64,000 nt of DNA from Chitinophaga pendula (GCF_020386615.1 NZ_CP077769.1:4774001-4838000); one strand, 5' to 3'. Positions 16,523-26,969 are shown, counted from the first letter of the stretch. The notes: a model not told the origin generated them from the sequence alone. Translations and numbers: made by a program.

Positions 16523-19500
16523 TTAGAAGTTCACATTCAGACCAAACAATACACTTCTCGCCTGCGGATAACGTCCCTTGTCAATACCAAATTCATCCAT
16601 CCCTACTTCAGGATCAAATCCTTTGTATTTGGTAAAGGTCAGCAGGTTACCACCTGTTACATATACACGCAGCCCTTTAATACCGGCATGTTTCAGAACG
16701 CTGGCAGGCACGGTATAACCGAGCGTTACGTTCTTGATACGCAGGTAAGAACCGTCTTCTATATACCAATCAGAGGCATTACCGTAGTTGTTGTTGCTGT
16801 CATCCGCAGTGATACGGGGAATGTTGCTGTTAGGATTGCTGGGAGACCAGGCATTCAGGATGTCACGCAACAGGTTGAAGTTAGCTCCCACACTGGTATT
16901 CAAGTTGGTATATTTCAACGCATTGAATAGCTTGTTTCCTTGTACACCTTGTGCAGCAATGTTCAGATCAAAACCTTTATAGCTGGCATTAAAGCTGAAT
17001 CCATAAGTAAAACCAGGATAAGGACTACCTACGATCTCGCGATCTTCATTACCGATAGAACCGTTACCGCTCCTGTCTACGAAACGGATATCTCCGGGTT
17101 TCGCTTTAGGCTGTATCTTCTGTCCAGCAGCATTCTTGTAGTTATCCACTTCTTCCTGCGTCTTGAAGATACCGTTGGTACGGATCACATAGTAAGAATA
17201 GAGCGGACTACCTACCTGAGAATAAATAGGCGCCAGCGTACTACGTACGTTCACACCTGGATAGTTGATGCTGGAAACAGACTCCGTCAGCGATAACAGC
17301 TTGTTGTTGATCTTCGTCAATGTTACACCTACACCGTATTGGAATTCCTTGTTAGCTGCACTGTTATAGTTTATTCCCAACTCAATACCTCTATCGCGGA
17401 AAGTACCGGCATTCTTCCAGGCACCGTTGCTCACACCTTGCGTAGCCGTAGGGCTGGTCTGGAATAACATATCCTCTGTAGTTTTGATAAAATAGTCAGC
17501 GATCACGTTCAGCCTGTTCTCAAAGAAACCCAGGTCAGCACCAATGTTCACCTGGCGGGATTGTGCCCACTTGATGTTCGGATTAGAGATCGCATCCTCT
17601 GCATAACCGGTAACCGTCTGCGGGTCTTTACCCATATAAGACTGCGTACGACGCATGTTGATATTGATAGCATTGGCGGGCAAACTTCCTAGGTTACCTA
17701 ACAGACCATAGCTACCACGGATCTTGGCATAATACAACCAGCCATTGTTACGCAGCCATGGCTCTTCCGTCAATACCCATCCACCGGTCACGGCATAATA
17801 GTTCGCATAACGGTTAGCTTTACCTACCCTCGAGGTACCATCCCGGCGTCCCAGTACGGACAATAGGTAACGGCCTTTATAATCATAACTCACACGTCCC
17901 AGGTAAGACTCCAGCGCCCATTTGTCTTTGCCGCTGGAAGGCACCGGGTTGTTAAAGATGCTACCATTCATCAGGTAACGATACTCCATACGCTCATCTT
18001 CAAAACCACTGGCTATCACCGTCAGGAAATCACCCTCACGCTGCTGATAAGTATAACCAGCCAAGGCGGTCAGGTTGTGACCGTTGAAGTTATGATTGTA
18101 GGTCAGCGTCTGCTCAGTCAGGTATTCAGAATAGTTAGAAGTACGATAGCTTAACTCATTGCTCAGGTTAGGCTTACCGATCTCCGGGAATCTGGGTGTA
18201 AAGTTCTTGGTGTCAGTAAAAGATTTAGTGATGACAAAGTTGGAACGGAACAATAGGTCCTTAATAGGTTTTACCTCTATGTAAGGATTGATGTTGATAT
18301 TGTTAACCGGGTTCTTTAAGTCCACACGTTGCAGCAGCGCCACCGGGTTGGCCAGGTCGCTATATGCTTTGGAAATACCTTCCGGCATACCGCTGTAGCT
18401 GCCATCCGGCTGATAAGGCGTGATATTACGGGGATATCCCAATGCAGCAAAAATAGCACCGGCATAAGGACTGGTAGTATTAGCACCGTTACCGTTAGTA
18501 TAGGTATAAGACATGTTCTCACCGATCTTCAGCCAGGGCTTCACCTGTACGTCGGAGTTCATACGGAAAGAGAAACGCTCACTGTAAGTATTGAGCAGGA
18601 TACCATCGCCTTTGCGATATCCCAGTGCCATATAATACCTGGATTTATCATTACCACCATTCACGTTAACGTTGTAGTCCTGTATCTTACCGGTACGGAA
18701 GATCTCATCCAGCCAGTTAGTACGGGTGATCTGTCCATCAGGATATTTAGCAGGATCAAACGCATCCTGACGTGGCTTACCGGCAGCATCAGCGGCCTGG
18801 TTCATCACATCGGCAAACTCTTTGGCGTTAAGGGTCTGCAACTTCTTGGCCGCTTGCTGAAAACCGAGCTTCACATCAGCCGTTACCGTCGTAGCACCTT
18901 GTTTTCCTTTTTTGGTAGTGATCAATACCACCCCGCCGGATGCTCTCGCACCATAAATAGCAGCAGAAGCATCTTTCAGTACGTTGATAGATTCTATATC
19001 ATTCGGATTGATCGGACCACCAGTGTAGATCGCTCCGTCTACCACATACAAAGGCCCTTCACCGTTGATACCTCCCAGACCACGTATATATACTTTGGGC
19101 ACAGAGGTCGGATCACCACCCTGGTTCTGTACGATCACTCCGGGTGCCTTACCTTGCAGCGCTTCTGCCAGATCGTTTAATGATCGGGAACCGATCTTAT
19201 CCAACTGCACATCTGCCACTGCACCACTCACAGTAGAACGTTTCTGTGTACCATAACCAATTACCACCAGCTGGTTCAGACTCACCGTGCTCTCTTCCAT
19301 CACAATGTTAAAACTGCGTTCAACACCTACGGTGATCTCCTGGGTTTTGTAACCTAACATACTTACTACCAGCGTCAGCTCACTACGGGAGTCCGTGCTG
19401 ATACGGAAATCTCCTTTACCGTCTGTGCTGGTACCTTGTGCAGTGCCTTTGATCATAATACTGGCGCCTGGCAACGGACCGTTTTTATCAGTCACCTTAC

Positions 19501-19909
19501 CGGTAATAGTGATCTTGTCAGCGAGCTGATTTTTGTACTCCACGCTCTCATCCGCACTGTCGAAGATCAGGATGGTCTTTGAGCGCTCCTCATATTTAAG
19601 CGAAGACGATTGCAAAAGATCATGCAAAATGTCTTCTACCGTACGCGTACGGTAACTGGTCTTCGCCACCCGCACCTTACGGAGAGCCGCTTCATCATAC
19701 GCCAGCCTGATACCGGTGCTGGCTTCCAGCTGTCGTAAGGCAGCCGATAAATGCCCGCTGGTAATGTCCAGCCTCGATACCTCTTGTTGTAACACCTGCG
19801 CCGAAAGCGGCAGCGCAGTCGCAACAGAAGTAGCCATCAGCAGTGACAATGACACTGCCAGCTTCTTTCTGTTAACACGCATAAAAAACGATTGTGGTGT
19901 GCGTTGCAT
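16523..19909 (-). CDS. SusC/RagA TonB-dependent transporter with N-terminal STN domain
   Basis: 1128 residues from ATG 19909; an in-frame TTG at 19939 would abut the FecR gene and only lengthens the signal region. After the signal peptide (LAVSLSLLMATSVATALPLSAQ) comes an STN domain (LDITSGHLSAALRQLEASTGIRLAYDE...). A carboxypeptidase-D-like repeat follows (ITGKVTDKNGPLPGASIMIKGTAQG), then the TonB box and plug (VVIGYGTQKRSTVSGAVADV, IRGLGGINGEGPLYVVDGAI, LKDASAAIYGARASGGVVLITTKKG). The rest is a 22-strand outer-membrane barrel ending in NVNF. The STN domain normally contacts the periplasmic part of FecR, so this transporter both imports its ligand and signals to the adjacent ECF sigma. Confidence 0.95.
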   Translation of the reverse strand: MQRTPQSFFMRVNRKKLAVSLSLLMATSVATALPLSAQVLQQEVSRLDITSGHLSAALRQLEASTGIRLAYDEAALRKVRVAKTSYRTRTVEDILHDLLQSSSLKYEERSKTILIFDSADESVEYKNQLADKITITGKVTDKNGPLPGASIMIKGTAQGTSTDGKGDFRISTDSRSELTLVVSMLGYKTQEITVGVERSFNIVMEESTVSLNQLVVIGYGTQKRSTVSGAVADVQLDKIGSRSLNDLAEALQGKAPGVIVQNQGGDPTSVPKVYIRGLGGINGEGPLYVVDGAIYTGGPINPNDIESINVLKDASAAIYGARASGGVVLITTKKGKQGATTVTADVKLGFQQAAKKLQTLNAKEFADVMNQAADAAGKPRQDAFDPAKYPDGQITRTNWLDEIFRTGKIQDYNVNVNGGNDKSRYYMALGYRKGDGILLNTYSERFSFRMNSDVQVKPWLKIGENMSYTYTNGNGANTTSPYAGAIFAALGYPRNITPYQPDGSYSGMPEGISKAYSDLANPVALLQRVDLKNPVNNININPYIEVKPIKDLLFRSNFVITKSFTDTKNFTPRFPEIGKPNLSNELSYRTSNYSEYLTEQTLTYNHNFNGHNLTALAGYTYQQREGDFLTVIASGFEDERMEYRYLMNGSIFNNPVPSSGKDKWALESYLGRVSYDYKGRYLLSVLGRRDGTSRVGKANRYANYYAVTGGWVLTEEPWLRNNGWLYYAKIRGSYGLLGNLGSLPANAININMRRTQSYMGKDPQTVTGYAEDAISNPNIKWAQSRQVNIGADLGFFENRLNVIADYFIKTTEDMLFQTSPTATQGVSNGAWKNAGTFRDRGIELGINYNSAANKEFQYGVGVTLTKINNKLLSLTESVSSINYPGVNVRSTLAPIYSQVGSPLYSYYVIRTNGIFKTQEEVDNYKNAAGQKIQPKAKPGDIRFVDRSGNGSIGNEDREIVGSPYPGFTYGFSFNASYKGFDLNIAAQGVQGNKLFNALKYTNLNTSVGANFNLLRDILNAWSPSNPNSNIPRITADDSNNNYGNASDWYIEDGSYLRIKNVTLGYTVPASVLKHAGIKGLRVYVTGGNLLTFTKYKGFDPEVGMDEFGIDKGRYPQARSVLFGLNVNF

Positions 19910-19939
19910 ATTTATTATGATTAAAGTAACCTGTACCAA

Positions 19940-20923
19940 TTAGTAGATAGTCAGTACAGCAGCCTTGTGAGTAAAGTGTAACTTAGGTTGATAACTGATA
20001 CGTCGCAGAATAACTAGTAACTCCTCCAATGAAGTATTAGCAGGCACCCGCAGCGTATAACTGCCGGCTTTCATATCCAGCTTGGTCGTCACCTTCACCG
20101 CGTATTCACGCTCCAGCAACTGTACCAGCTGACCCAGGTTGGCATTGCGTAACACCAGCTCCCCTTTTGTCCAGGCCACGTCTTCCGCCACAGAAACCTC
20201 ATCTTCCATCACCAGATCATCCTGCGCCTGCACCGTAAATCGCTTGCCTGGCAACAATTCGCCATAGGCGCGTGCCTTGCTCGCTACCTTCACCTTACCT
20301 GTAGCCACCGACACACGGCATACTCGCTCAGCCGCCATGTTCTCAACAGTAAAGGATGTACCGAGTACAGTAGTCGTAATACCTTGCGCCGTTACCGTAA
20401 ATGGATGGGATATATCAGAACGGGTATCAAAGAAGGCCTTCCCCCGTTCCAGGCGTAATGCACGAACGCGCACACCATAAGCATCAGCATATTGTATAGT
20501 AGTATTAGGCGCCAGCACCACCACCGAACTATCCGGTAGTATCATTCGCAGGGTCTGCCCCGCACCGGTCTGCTGCGTCACCCAACGTTCACCGTGTACC
20601 GTAGTTTTTGTCCTGCCCAACAGGAAATAAACTGCCGTACCAATCAGCAGCAACACAGCCGCCGCCTGCAGCCACTTACGAAGCAATCCGCCACTCCTGC
20701 GCACCGGCACCGGCCGTTGTAATATACGCGCCAGCATCACCGCCTTCACCTGCTGACGCTCCTCATCAGTAAAAGCAAGCTGCTCCTGACTATGCGCATC
20801 TACAGCATCCAGCCAGCGATAAAGCAATTGCAGCTCCGCCTCCGTACATCGCTGCTGTCTGTATTTCCCCAGTAATTGTGAAAGTGTGGTGCTGTCCATC
20901 CGTGATGATCCCCTTTTCATCAC
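19940..20923 (-). CDS. FecR-type anti-sigma factor
   Basis: 327 residues. The cytoplasmic N-terminal region (about 1-85) binds the sigma factor. One membrane helix follows (WLQAAAVLLLIGTAVYFLLG, about residues 85-105), then the periplasmic FecR domain (TLRMILPDSSVVVLAPNTTIQYADAYG, LERGKAFFDTR, ITTTVLGTSFTVEN, VATGKVKV) and a C-terminal DUF4974 domain (LGQLVQLLEREYAVKV...YTLRVPANTSLEELLVIL) that meets the STN domain of SusC. It lies between the sigma gene and susC, the standard order of a cell-surface signalling system. Binding of substrate by SusC should release the sigma factor. Confidence 0.93.
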   Translation of the reverse strand: MMKRGSSRMDSTTLSQLLGKYRQQRCTEAELQLLYRWLDAVDAHSQEQLAFTDEERQQVKAVMLARILQRPVPVRRSGGLLRKWLQAAAVLLLIGTAVYFLLGRTKTTVHGERWVTQQTGAGQTLRMILPDSSVVVLAPNTTIQYADAYGVRVRALRLERGKAFFDTRSDISHPFTVTAQGITTTVLGTSFTVENMAAERVCRVSVATGKVKVASKARAYGELLPGKRFTVQAQDDLVMEDEVSVAEDVAWTKGELVLRNANLGQLVQLLEREYAVKVTTKLDMKAGSYTLRVPANTSLEELLVILRRISYQPKLHFTHKAAVLTIY

Positions 20924-20995
20924 CTAGACACGGCTTATAAATGGAATAACTATCGGGAAACAGGGCTTAACATTTTGGTAATATAGACACACACA

Positions 20996-21577
20996 TTATT
21001 GATATAACCACCATACCACAACGATCACCACACCATATCCCCATTGCGCTTTGATACGATGCAGCGCCGTATTCAGCTGATTGCGGATCGTCTGCTCAGA
21101 AGCACCGGTACGCTGCGCAATCTCCGCCACCGTCAACGATTCTATCCTATGCAGGTAAAATACATCCTTCATCTTACCGGGCAACATGTCAATAGTACGC
21201 AGCAACTCCTGCTCCGTATCCTTGGCCTGCAACTGCTCCAGCAACGAATGATCCCCCTCATTCACCACCTGCACGAACAACTCCACGTGATCCTGGTACA
21301 ACTGCTCATCCCGGATAGCATTCAGCAACCGGTTCTTTAATGCCGTCTTCAGATAACCGGCAATACTAACTACCGCAGGTAAACTATCATGCTTTTCCCA
21401 TAGGTGAATGAATAAACCTTGCACAGTATCCTGCGCCTGCGGCATGTCCCTCGTGATATGATAGGCATAGGATAATAGTTCCTCCCAGTACAGATCAAAT
21501 AGTTCCCGGAACGCAGCCTCGTCCCCGGCCTTTAACTGTCCCCATAAAGTGTGCTCGGTAACTTGATGCATATTCAC
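20996..21577 (-). CDS. ECF RNA polymerase sigma factor of the SusC/SusD system
   Basis: 193 residues. Region 2 is at about residues 14-85 (DEAAFRELFDLYWEELLSYAYHITRDMPQAQDTVQGLFIHLWEK). Region 4 is at about 130-180 (LPGKMKDVFYLHRIESLTVAEIAQRTGASEQTIRNQLNTALHRIK, helix-turn-helix). The extreme C-terminus is hydrophobic (VVIVVVWWLYQ), a feature of Bacteroidota ECF factors paired with FecR. First gene of the sigma-FecR-SusC-SusD run. Another in-frame ATG lies two codons in. TAACTTTG at 21595-21588 suggests a primary-sigma promoter with a very short leader. Confidence 0.93.
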   Translation of the reverse strand: MNMHQVTEHTLWGQLKAGDEAAFRELFDLYWEELLSYAYHITRDMPQAQDTVQGLFIHLWEKHDSLPAVVSIAGYLKTALKNRLLNAIRDEQLYQDHVELFVQVVNEGDHSLLEQLQAKDTEQELLRTIDMLPGKMKDVFYLHRIESLTVAEIAQRTGASEQTIRNQLNTALHRIKAQWGYGVVIVVVWWLYQ

Positions 21578-21587
21578 ATTAACAGGA

Positions 21588-21614
21588 CAAAGTTATCCCG
21601 GTTTCCCCACCAAA
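21588..21614 (-). promoter_or_regulatory. Possible promoter of the ECF-FecR-SusCD operon
   Basis: On the minus strand TTTG (21614-21611) and TAACTTTG (21595-21588) fit the consensus elements, but the start-to-start distance of 19 bp is shorter than the 24-25 bp of the better promoters in this window. The start would be only a few bases before the ATG. Confidence 0.4.
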
Positions 21615-21703
21615 CCCGGCCGTCGGATTTATCAAATTGTTAAGCCGCATACAACACACTTATCCACATATCATCCATTTTGTTGCCGCACTCCTTATGT
21701 AAA

Positions 21704-23008
21704 ATGGTTACCTTTGCGGCACCGCTTCACCAAAATTTCATACGATTGGAAGACCAGGCAACACCCAATAGGAATGATCCTTACGCTTCGTTAAGATTTG
21801 CTGAATTCAACTATTATCTGGTGATCCGCTTTGCAGTAGTATTCGCACTCACCATGCAGTTCGCTATCGTAGAATGGAAAGTATACGAGATCTCCCGCGA
21901 TCCTTTCACCCTCGGACTCATTGGCCTCGCAGAAGTAATCCCTGCCGTCGGCCTCGCCCTCTTCGCCGGCCATATAGTAGATAAAAGAGAAAAAAGAGGA
22001 ATGATGCTCAAATGTATCATCGCATACATCATCATCAGTGCAGGCCTCTTCCTCCTCACCTGGGATAAAGCCACCGTCGGCATATCCAAAGCATGGACCC
22101 TCAACCTCATCTACATACTCGTATTCCTGGGAGGTATCGTCAGAGCCTTCGTCAGCCCTTCCAACTTCACCTTACTATCATTACTCGTACCACGCACACA
22201 CTACGCCAACGCCTCCACCTGGAGCAGCAGTGCCTGGCAGATAGGCGGCATGCTCGGCCCCGCACTAGGTGGCGTATGCATTCACCTCTTAGGCGTACAT
22301 TGGTCTATGCTGCTGGTCATGTTCATCTTCTTCGCACCGCTATATAGCCTGCTGCATATCAAACCCAAACCGATCTATTATAAGGAAAAAGGAGAAGGGA
22401 TACTGGAAAGCCTCACACAGGGTATGCGCTTCGTATGGAAGACCAAAGTAGTGCTCAACGCCATGGCCCTCGATATGTTCGCCGTACTGTTCGGCGGCGC
22501 CGTAGCCATGCTCCCCGCCTTCGCCACCGATGTCCTCCACGTAGGCTCACTCGGATTCGGTATGCTGCGGGCCGCACCTGCCGTAGGCTCACTCGTCACC
22601 ATGTTCATACTGGCTTATCGCCCACTGGTCAATAAACCTGGCCTTAAACTGCTGGCAGCCGTATTCGGATTCGGTATCTGTATCATCGTATTCGGCCTCT
22701 CCACCAGCTTCTACCTGTCACTCGCAGCACTGCTCATCAGCGGCATGCTCGATGGCATCAGCGTTATCATCCGCCAAACCATCCTCCAACTCAAAACACC
22801 TGACGAAATGAGAGGCCGCGTCGCCTCCGTAAGCTCTATGTTCGTCGGCTCCTCCAACGAACTGGGCGCCTTCGAAAGCGGATTCGCCGCCAGAGCCATC
22901 GGACTCATACCGTCAGTCGTAGTAGGTGGTTGCATTACCCTCGGCGTAGTGGTCACCACCTACGTCATATCTCCCGCTATGCGGAAACTAGACCTGAAAG
23001 CTGATTAG
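21704..23008 (+). CDS. MFS transporter (MFS_3 / EntS-like)
   Basis: 434 residues from ATG 21704, about 12 membrane helices. The conserved MFS loop between helices 2 and 3 is GHIVDKREKRGMMLK. The C-terminal half contains MRGRVASVSSMFVGSSNELGAFESGFAARAIG, typical of the MFS_3 group of exporters that includes enterobactin exporter EntS. Substrate unknown. The start is doubtful: a perfect -7 element TACCTTTG lies inside the reading frame at 21709-21716. If that promoter is real, translation must begin further in, for instance TTG 21746, since the conserved part only begins at NDPYASLRFAEFNYYLVIRF. Convergent with the YkgJ gene, with an 8-bp gap. Confidence 0.85.
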   Translation: MVTFAAPLHQNFIRLEDQATPNRNDPYASLRFAEFNYYLVIRFAVVFALTMQFAIVEWKVYEISRDPFTLGLIGLAEVIPAVGLALFAGHIVDKREKRGMMLKCIIAYIIISAGLFLLTWDKATVGISKAWTLNLIYILVFLGGIVRAFVSPSNFTLLSLLVPRTHYANASTWSSSAWQIGGMLGPALGGVCIHLLGVHWSMLLVMFIFFAPLYSLLHIKPKPIYYKEKGEGILESLTQGMRFVWKTKVVLNAMALDMFAVLFGGAVAMLPAFATDVLHVGSLGFGMLRAAPAVGSLVTMFILAYRPLVNKPGLKLLAAVFGFGICIIVFGLSTSFYLSLAALLISGMLDGISVIIRQTILQLKTPDEMRGRVASVSSMFVGSSNELGAFESGFAARAIGLIPSVVVGGCITLGVVVTTYVISPAMRKLDLKAD

Positions 23009-23016
23009 AAAAAATA

Positions 23017-23508
23017 CTACTTCATCTCCTCCTTTAACCGCTCCAGCACATAATACACAGCCGGGCAGATCGTACTATTGAGGTAAGTAGTGTTAGGTCG
23101 CTTGAAAAACTCGTAACTGTCAGTATAAGGATAGTTATGACAATCCCCGGGACGCACGTCATAAATGCTACAGTAATTATCCGCTCCCAGAAACGGACAG
23201 GGAGAACGCCTCACCACATAATCACCGTCCTCGTCCAACCGGAGATAAGTCTCAATAAACACCGACTCCCGCATACCCAAATACTTGGAAATACGCTTAA
23301 TATCCGGCGTCTTAAACCGCGGACTGATACGCTTACAACACCCCGCACATTGCAGGCAGTCAATATGACTGAATGCCTCCTCATGAAGGTCCGGCAACAG
23401 CTTCTCTACACCCTTCCCCTTCTTGGTCTGCAACTTCTGCAAAAATTGCTTGTTGGCCTTCTGCTTCTCCTTGGCCTTCACTTCCCAGTTTTGTAACAGC
23501 TCGTTCAT
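23017..23508 (-). CDS. YkgJ family cysteine-cluster protein
   Basis: 163 residues. After a charged N-terminal segment rich in Lys (KAKEKQKANKQFLQKLQTKKGKG), the protein has the cysteine pattern of YkgJ/CxxCxxCC proteins: CLQCAGCCKRISPRF, then CPFLGADNYCSIYDVRPGDCHNYP and a last ICPAV. Eight or nine Cys in this spacing probably hold a metal, zinc or an Fe-S cluster. Reaction unknown. A -7 element TATCTTTG lies at 23523-23516, close to the ATG, suggesting a nearly leaderless mRNA. Confidence 0.88.
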   Translation of the reverse strand: MNELLQNWEVKAKEKQKANKQFLQKLQTKKGKGVEKLLPDLHEEAFSHIDCLQCAGCCKRISPRFKTPDIKRISKYLGMRESVFIETYLRLDEDGDYVVRRSPCPFLGADNYCSIYDVRPGDCHNYPYTDSYEFFKRPNTTYLNSTICPAVYYVLERLKEEMK

Positions 23509-23515
23509 TTACTCA

Positions 23516-23523
23516 CAAAGATA
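23516..23523 (-). promoter_or_regulatory. -7 element of the YkgJ-family gene
   Basis: TATCTTTG on the minus strand fits TAnnTTTG, 7 bp before the start codon. The -33 is poor (a TTTTC about 24 bp upstream). Confidence 0.4.
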
Positions 23524-23651
23524 GCGCTAAAATGACCGATCCCGAAAAGCCCCCTTCCACCCATATCCAATATTTACCAGACAAATACATGACAATCACC
23601 TAACTCCTTCATTACCATTTATCACCGTACTATCCACCCTCCCCCCGCCGG

Positions 23652-23683
23652 TTTGGCCATTGCTTAAAAAGGTCATAGCTTTG
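23652..23683 (+). promoter_or_regulatory. Promoter of gcvP
   Basis: TTTG at 23652-23655 and TAGCTTTG at 23676-23683, 24 bp start to start, are an exact match to the phylum consensus. The predicted start near 23690 gives a leader of about 25 nt. No glycine riboswitch aptamer is visible in the short leader. Confidence 0.75.
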
Positions 23684-23714
23684 CGAATCTTTCAAACTAC
23701 TACCTGCTTATATC

Positions 23715-26582
23715 ATGAACCTTTTTGATACTCAACAGAACGAGTTCGTACACCGCCATATAGGGCCTAATGACAGTGAGACAACTGAAATGCTCGAAGT
23801 GATCGGCGCCTCTTCCGCCGATGCACTCGTAGATCAGACCGTACCTGCTGCCATCCGTATGCAACAGGAACTGGATGTTCCAGCGGCCATCAGCGAGAGC
23901 GAATACCTCCGCCAACTCAAGGACATCTCCCTGAAAAACAAAGTGTTCCGTACCTATATCGGCCAGGGATACTACGATACCATCACGCCCAGCGTGATCC
24001 TTCGCAACGTCTTCGAAAACCCGGGATGGTATACCCAGTATACCCCCTACCAGGCCGAGATCTCTCAGGGCCGCCTCGAAAGCTTACTCAACTACCAGAC
24101 ACTCGTTTCCGACCTGACCGGCCTCCCGCTAGCCAACGCTTCCCTCCTCGACGAAGCGACCGCCGCCGCAGAAGCCATGACCATGTTCTTCAATACCCTC
24201 AACAGGGATCATGAACATGTCACCAAACCTAAATTCTTCGTTGACAAAGAAGTATTCCCGCAAACCCTCGATGTACTCTTTACCAGAGCTACCCCCCTCC
24301 AGATCGAGATAGTAGTAGGCGACTATAAAACCGCTCAATTCGATGAACTGTACTTCGGTGCACTCATCCAATATCCTAACAATATCGGTAGCGTAGAAGA
24401 CTACCGCAGCTTTATAGAGAAAGTGCATGCAGCAGGCGCACTCGTAGCCATGGCTACCGACCTGCTCGCACTCACCCTCCTCACCTCCCCCGGCGACCTC
24501 GGCGCCGACGCAGCCCTGGGCTCCGCTCAACGTTTCGGCGTTCCCCTCGGATTCGGTGGCCCCCACGCCGCTTTCTTCACCGCCAAAGATGACTTCAAAC
24601 GCTCCATACCAGGTCGTATCATCGGTGTAAGCATCGACGCTCAAGGCAACCGCGCCCTGCGAATGGCCCTGCAAACACGCGAACAACACATCAAACGCGA
24701 AAAAGCAACGTCCAATATCTGTACCGCACAGGCACTACTCGCCAACATGGCTGCCATGTATGCCGTATATCACGGTCCCCACGGCCTCCGCCAGATCGCT
24801 TCCCGTGTGAGCCTGCTCACCAAAGCACTGGCCGATAACCTCACCGCCAAAGGAATCACCCTCCAGTCCGGACAGTTCTTCGATACCATCGTCGTTAATG
24901 CCGATGCTAACACCATCCGCCCTAAAGCAGAAGCAGCAGAAATCAACTTCCGCTACCTGCCCTCCGGCGCCATCAGCATCGCCCTCGACGAAACCACCAC
25001 CTCCGCCGATGTGAACGATATCCTCGCCATATTCGGTGCCGACAAACTGCCCTCCGAAGATCAGCTGACATTCTCTCCCGATCACATCCCCACTGACCTC
25101 CAACGTACCTCCGCTTACCTCCTGCACCCGGTTTTCAACAGCCACCACAGCGAGTCGCAAATGATGCGTTACATGAAGTCACTGGAAAATAAAGACCTCT
25201 CCCTCAATACCTCCATGATATCCCTGGGTTCATGCACCATGAAGCTCAACGCAGCTTCTGAAATGATCCCCCTCAGCTGGGCACACTGGAGCAAAATGCA
25301 CCCCTTCGTACCGCAAAACCAAGCAGCCGGTTACCTCCAGATCGTTAATGAACTGAGCGACTACCTCTGCAAGATCACCGCATTCGACGCGTGCAGCCTC
25401 CAACCTAATAGCGGCGCCCAGGGCGAATACGCCGGCCTGCTTACCATCCGCGACTACCACGAAAGCCGTGGCGAAACACATCGCAACGTAATGCTCATCC
25501 CCATCTCCGCCCACGGTACCAACCCCGCTTCCGCCGTAATGGCCGGATTCCAGGTAGTAGTAGTAAAAGCACTGGAGAATGGGTACATCGATGTAGACGA
25601 TCTCAAAGCAAAAGCTGCTACCCACGCCGATAAACTGGCTGGTATCATGATCACCTACCCTTCAACCTACGGTGTATACGAAGAGAGCGTAAAAGATATC
25701 TGCGCGACCATCCACCAGCATGGCGGTCAGGTATACATGGATGGCGCCAACATGAACGCCCAGGTAGGTATGACCGCTCCGGGCCTCATAGGTGCCGACG
25801 TATGCCACCTCAACCTCCACAAGACCTTCGCAATACCTCACGGTGGCGGCGGTCCTGGAATGGGACCCATCTGCGTAGCCAAACACCTGGCTCCCTTCCT
25901 CCCCGGACATGTCATCAACGGTAAAGAGAAAAACCAGGCCGTTTCCGCAGCACCATTCGGCTCCGCCAGCATCCTGCTCATATCATACGCCTACATCCGC
26001 ATGCTCGGATATGCAGGCCTCAAAAAAGCCACACAGTACGCTATCCTCAACGCCAACTACATGAAGGCCAAACTGGAAAAAGCTTATGATATCCTCTACA
26101 CCGGCAGCCAGGGCACCTGCGCTCACGAGTTCATCGTAGACCTCCGCCCATTCAAAAATACCGCCGGTATAGAAGCAGAAGATGTCGCCAAACGCCTCAT
26201 GGACTACGGCTTCCACGCCCCTACCATGAGCTTCCCCGTTCCCGGTACCATCATGATCGAACCGACAGAAAGTGAAGACAAAGCAGAACTCGATCGCTTC
26301 TGCGACGCCCTCCTCGCCATCCGCGAAGAAATCCGCGCCGTAGAAGAAGGCTCCAGCAACAAACAGGATAACGTACTGAAAAATGCACCGCATACCCAGT
26401 TCGTCATCACCGCCGACGAATGGACCAAACCTTACAGCCGCCAACAAGCAGCATTCCCACTGCCTTACGTAAAGGAAAACAAATTCTGGCCTTCCGTTAG
26501 CCGTGTCAACAACACCCATGGCGACAGAAACCTGATCTGTACCTGCGAGCCCGTAAGCGCCTACGAAACAGCAGAAGCGTAA
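23715..26582 (+). CDS. gcvP: Glycine dehydrogenase (decarboxylating), P protein of the glycine cleavage system
   Basis: 955 residues, a single full-length P protein (two-subunit forms are about half this). It decarboxylates glycine and passes the aminomethyl group to the lipoyl H protein. The N-terminal half starts with [17 protein letters not shown], and the catalytic C-terminal half carries the PLP lysine K703 in [35 protein letters not shown] and [15 protein letters not shown] are also conserved. The gcvT and gcvH genes are not in the window, so the complex is encoded at separate loci. Own promoter (23652-23683) and own terminator (26606-26637). Confidence 0.97.
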   Translation: MNLFDTQQNEFVHRHIGPNDSETTEMLEVIGASSADALVDQTVPAAIRMQQELDVPAAISESEYLRQLKDISLKNKVFRTYIGQGYYDTITPSVILRNVFENPGWYTQYTPYQAEISQGRLESLLNYQTLVSDLTGLPLANASLLDEATAAAEAMTMFFNTLNRDHEHVTKPKFFVDKEVFPQTLDVLFTRATPLQIEIVVGDYKTAQFDELYFGALIQYPNNIGSVEDYRSFIEKVHAAGALVAMATDLLALTLLTSPGDLGADAALGSAQRFGVPLGFGGPHAAFFTAKDDFKRSIPGRIIGVSIDAQGNRALRMALQTREQHIKREKATSNICTAQALLANMAAMYAVYHGPHGLRQIASRVSLLTKALADNLTAKGITLQSGQFFDTIVVNADANTIRPKAEAAEINFRYLPSGAISIALDETTTSADVNDILAIFGADKLPSEDQLTFSPDHIPTDLQRTSAYLLHPVFNSHHSESQMMRYMKSLENKDLSLNTSMISLGSCTMKLNAASEMIPLSWAHWSKMHPFVPQNQAAGYLQIVNELSDYLCKITAFDACSLQPNSGAQGEYAGLLTIRDYHESRGETHRNVMLIPISAHGTNPASAVMAGFQVVVVKALENGYIDVDDLKAKAATHADKLAGIMITYPSTYGVYEESVKDICATIHQHGGQVYMDGANMNAQVGMTAPGLIGADVCHLNLHKTFAIPHGGGGPGMGPICVAKHLAPFLPGHVINGKEKNQAVSAAPFGSASILLISYAYIRMLGYAGLKKATQYAILNANYMKAKLEKAYDILYTGSQGTCAHEFIVDLRPFKNTAGIEAEDVAKRLMDYGFHAPTMSFPVPGTIMIEPTESEDKAELDRFCDALLAIREEIRAVEEGSSNKQDNVLKNAPHTQFVITADEWTKPYSRQQAAFPLPYVKENKFWPSVSRVNNTHGDRNLICTCEPVSAYETAEA

Positions 26583-26605
26583 TAAACGATAATTATAAAA
26601 TGAGC

Positions 26606-26640
26606 AAATGCCGGTGAGTAATACTCATCGGCATTTTTTT
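26606..26640 (+). terminator. Terminator of gcvP
   Basis: AAATGCCGGTGAG pairs with CTCATCGGCATTT (one G-U) around a short loop and ends in eight T. It begins about 24 bp after the gcvP stop. Confidence 0.88.
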
Positions 26641-26767
26641 TACCTCCCCCCTACCCACTTTAAACTTTCCCACACCTATATCGCCCATCAGGATAATAGC
26701 CCCAATATCAACCTATCAGGAAGGCCTCGATCAACAGCTTTTCAATACCCCCCTCAAATTCCTCCTT

Positions 26768-26950
26768 ATGAAAAGCTTATCATCGTTCCTTTACATCTCA
26801 ATCGCCCTCTTTTGTACCAGCGCTACCCCCCGCCACATCCGCTGCCCCCCTACTGCACTCACCTCGCCCACCACGCCTACCACGCCCCACACACCGTCAC
26901 TGCCGATGAAATCACCAACAGCCGCGTCAACCTTCATCATACAGGTCTGA
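26768..26950 (+). CDS. Possible small secreted protein
   Basis: A 60-codon frame whose first 19 residues (MKSLSSFLYISIALFCTSA) look like a signal peptide. The remainder is Pro/Thr-rich and matches nothing that I know. Another frame of the same stretch ends in a more protein-like TADEITNSRVNLHHTGL, so this may be a small gene broken by a frameshift. No promoter is seen. I keep it only because of the signal-like start. Confidence 0.25.
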   Translation: MKSLSSFLYISIALFCTSATPRHIRCPPTALTSPTTPTTPHTPSLPMKSPTAASTFIIQV

Positions 26951-26969
26951 TATCCGCTAAAAACAAATA

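Noticed and set aside
23690..23715. Glycine riboswitch before gcvP
   Set aside because: The leader is only about 25 nt and lacks the tandem aptamer.
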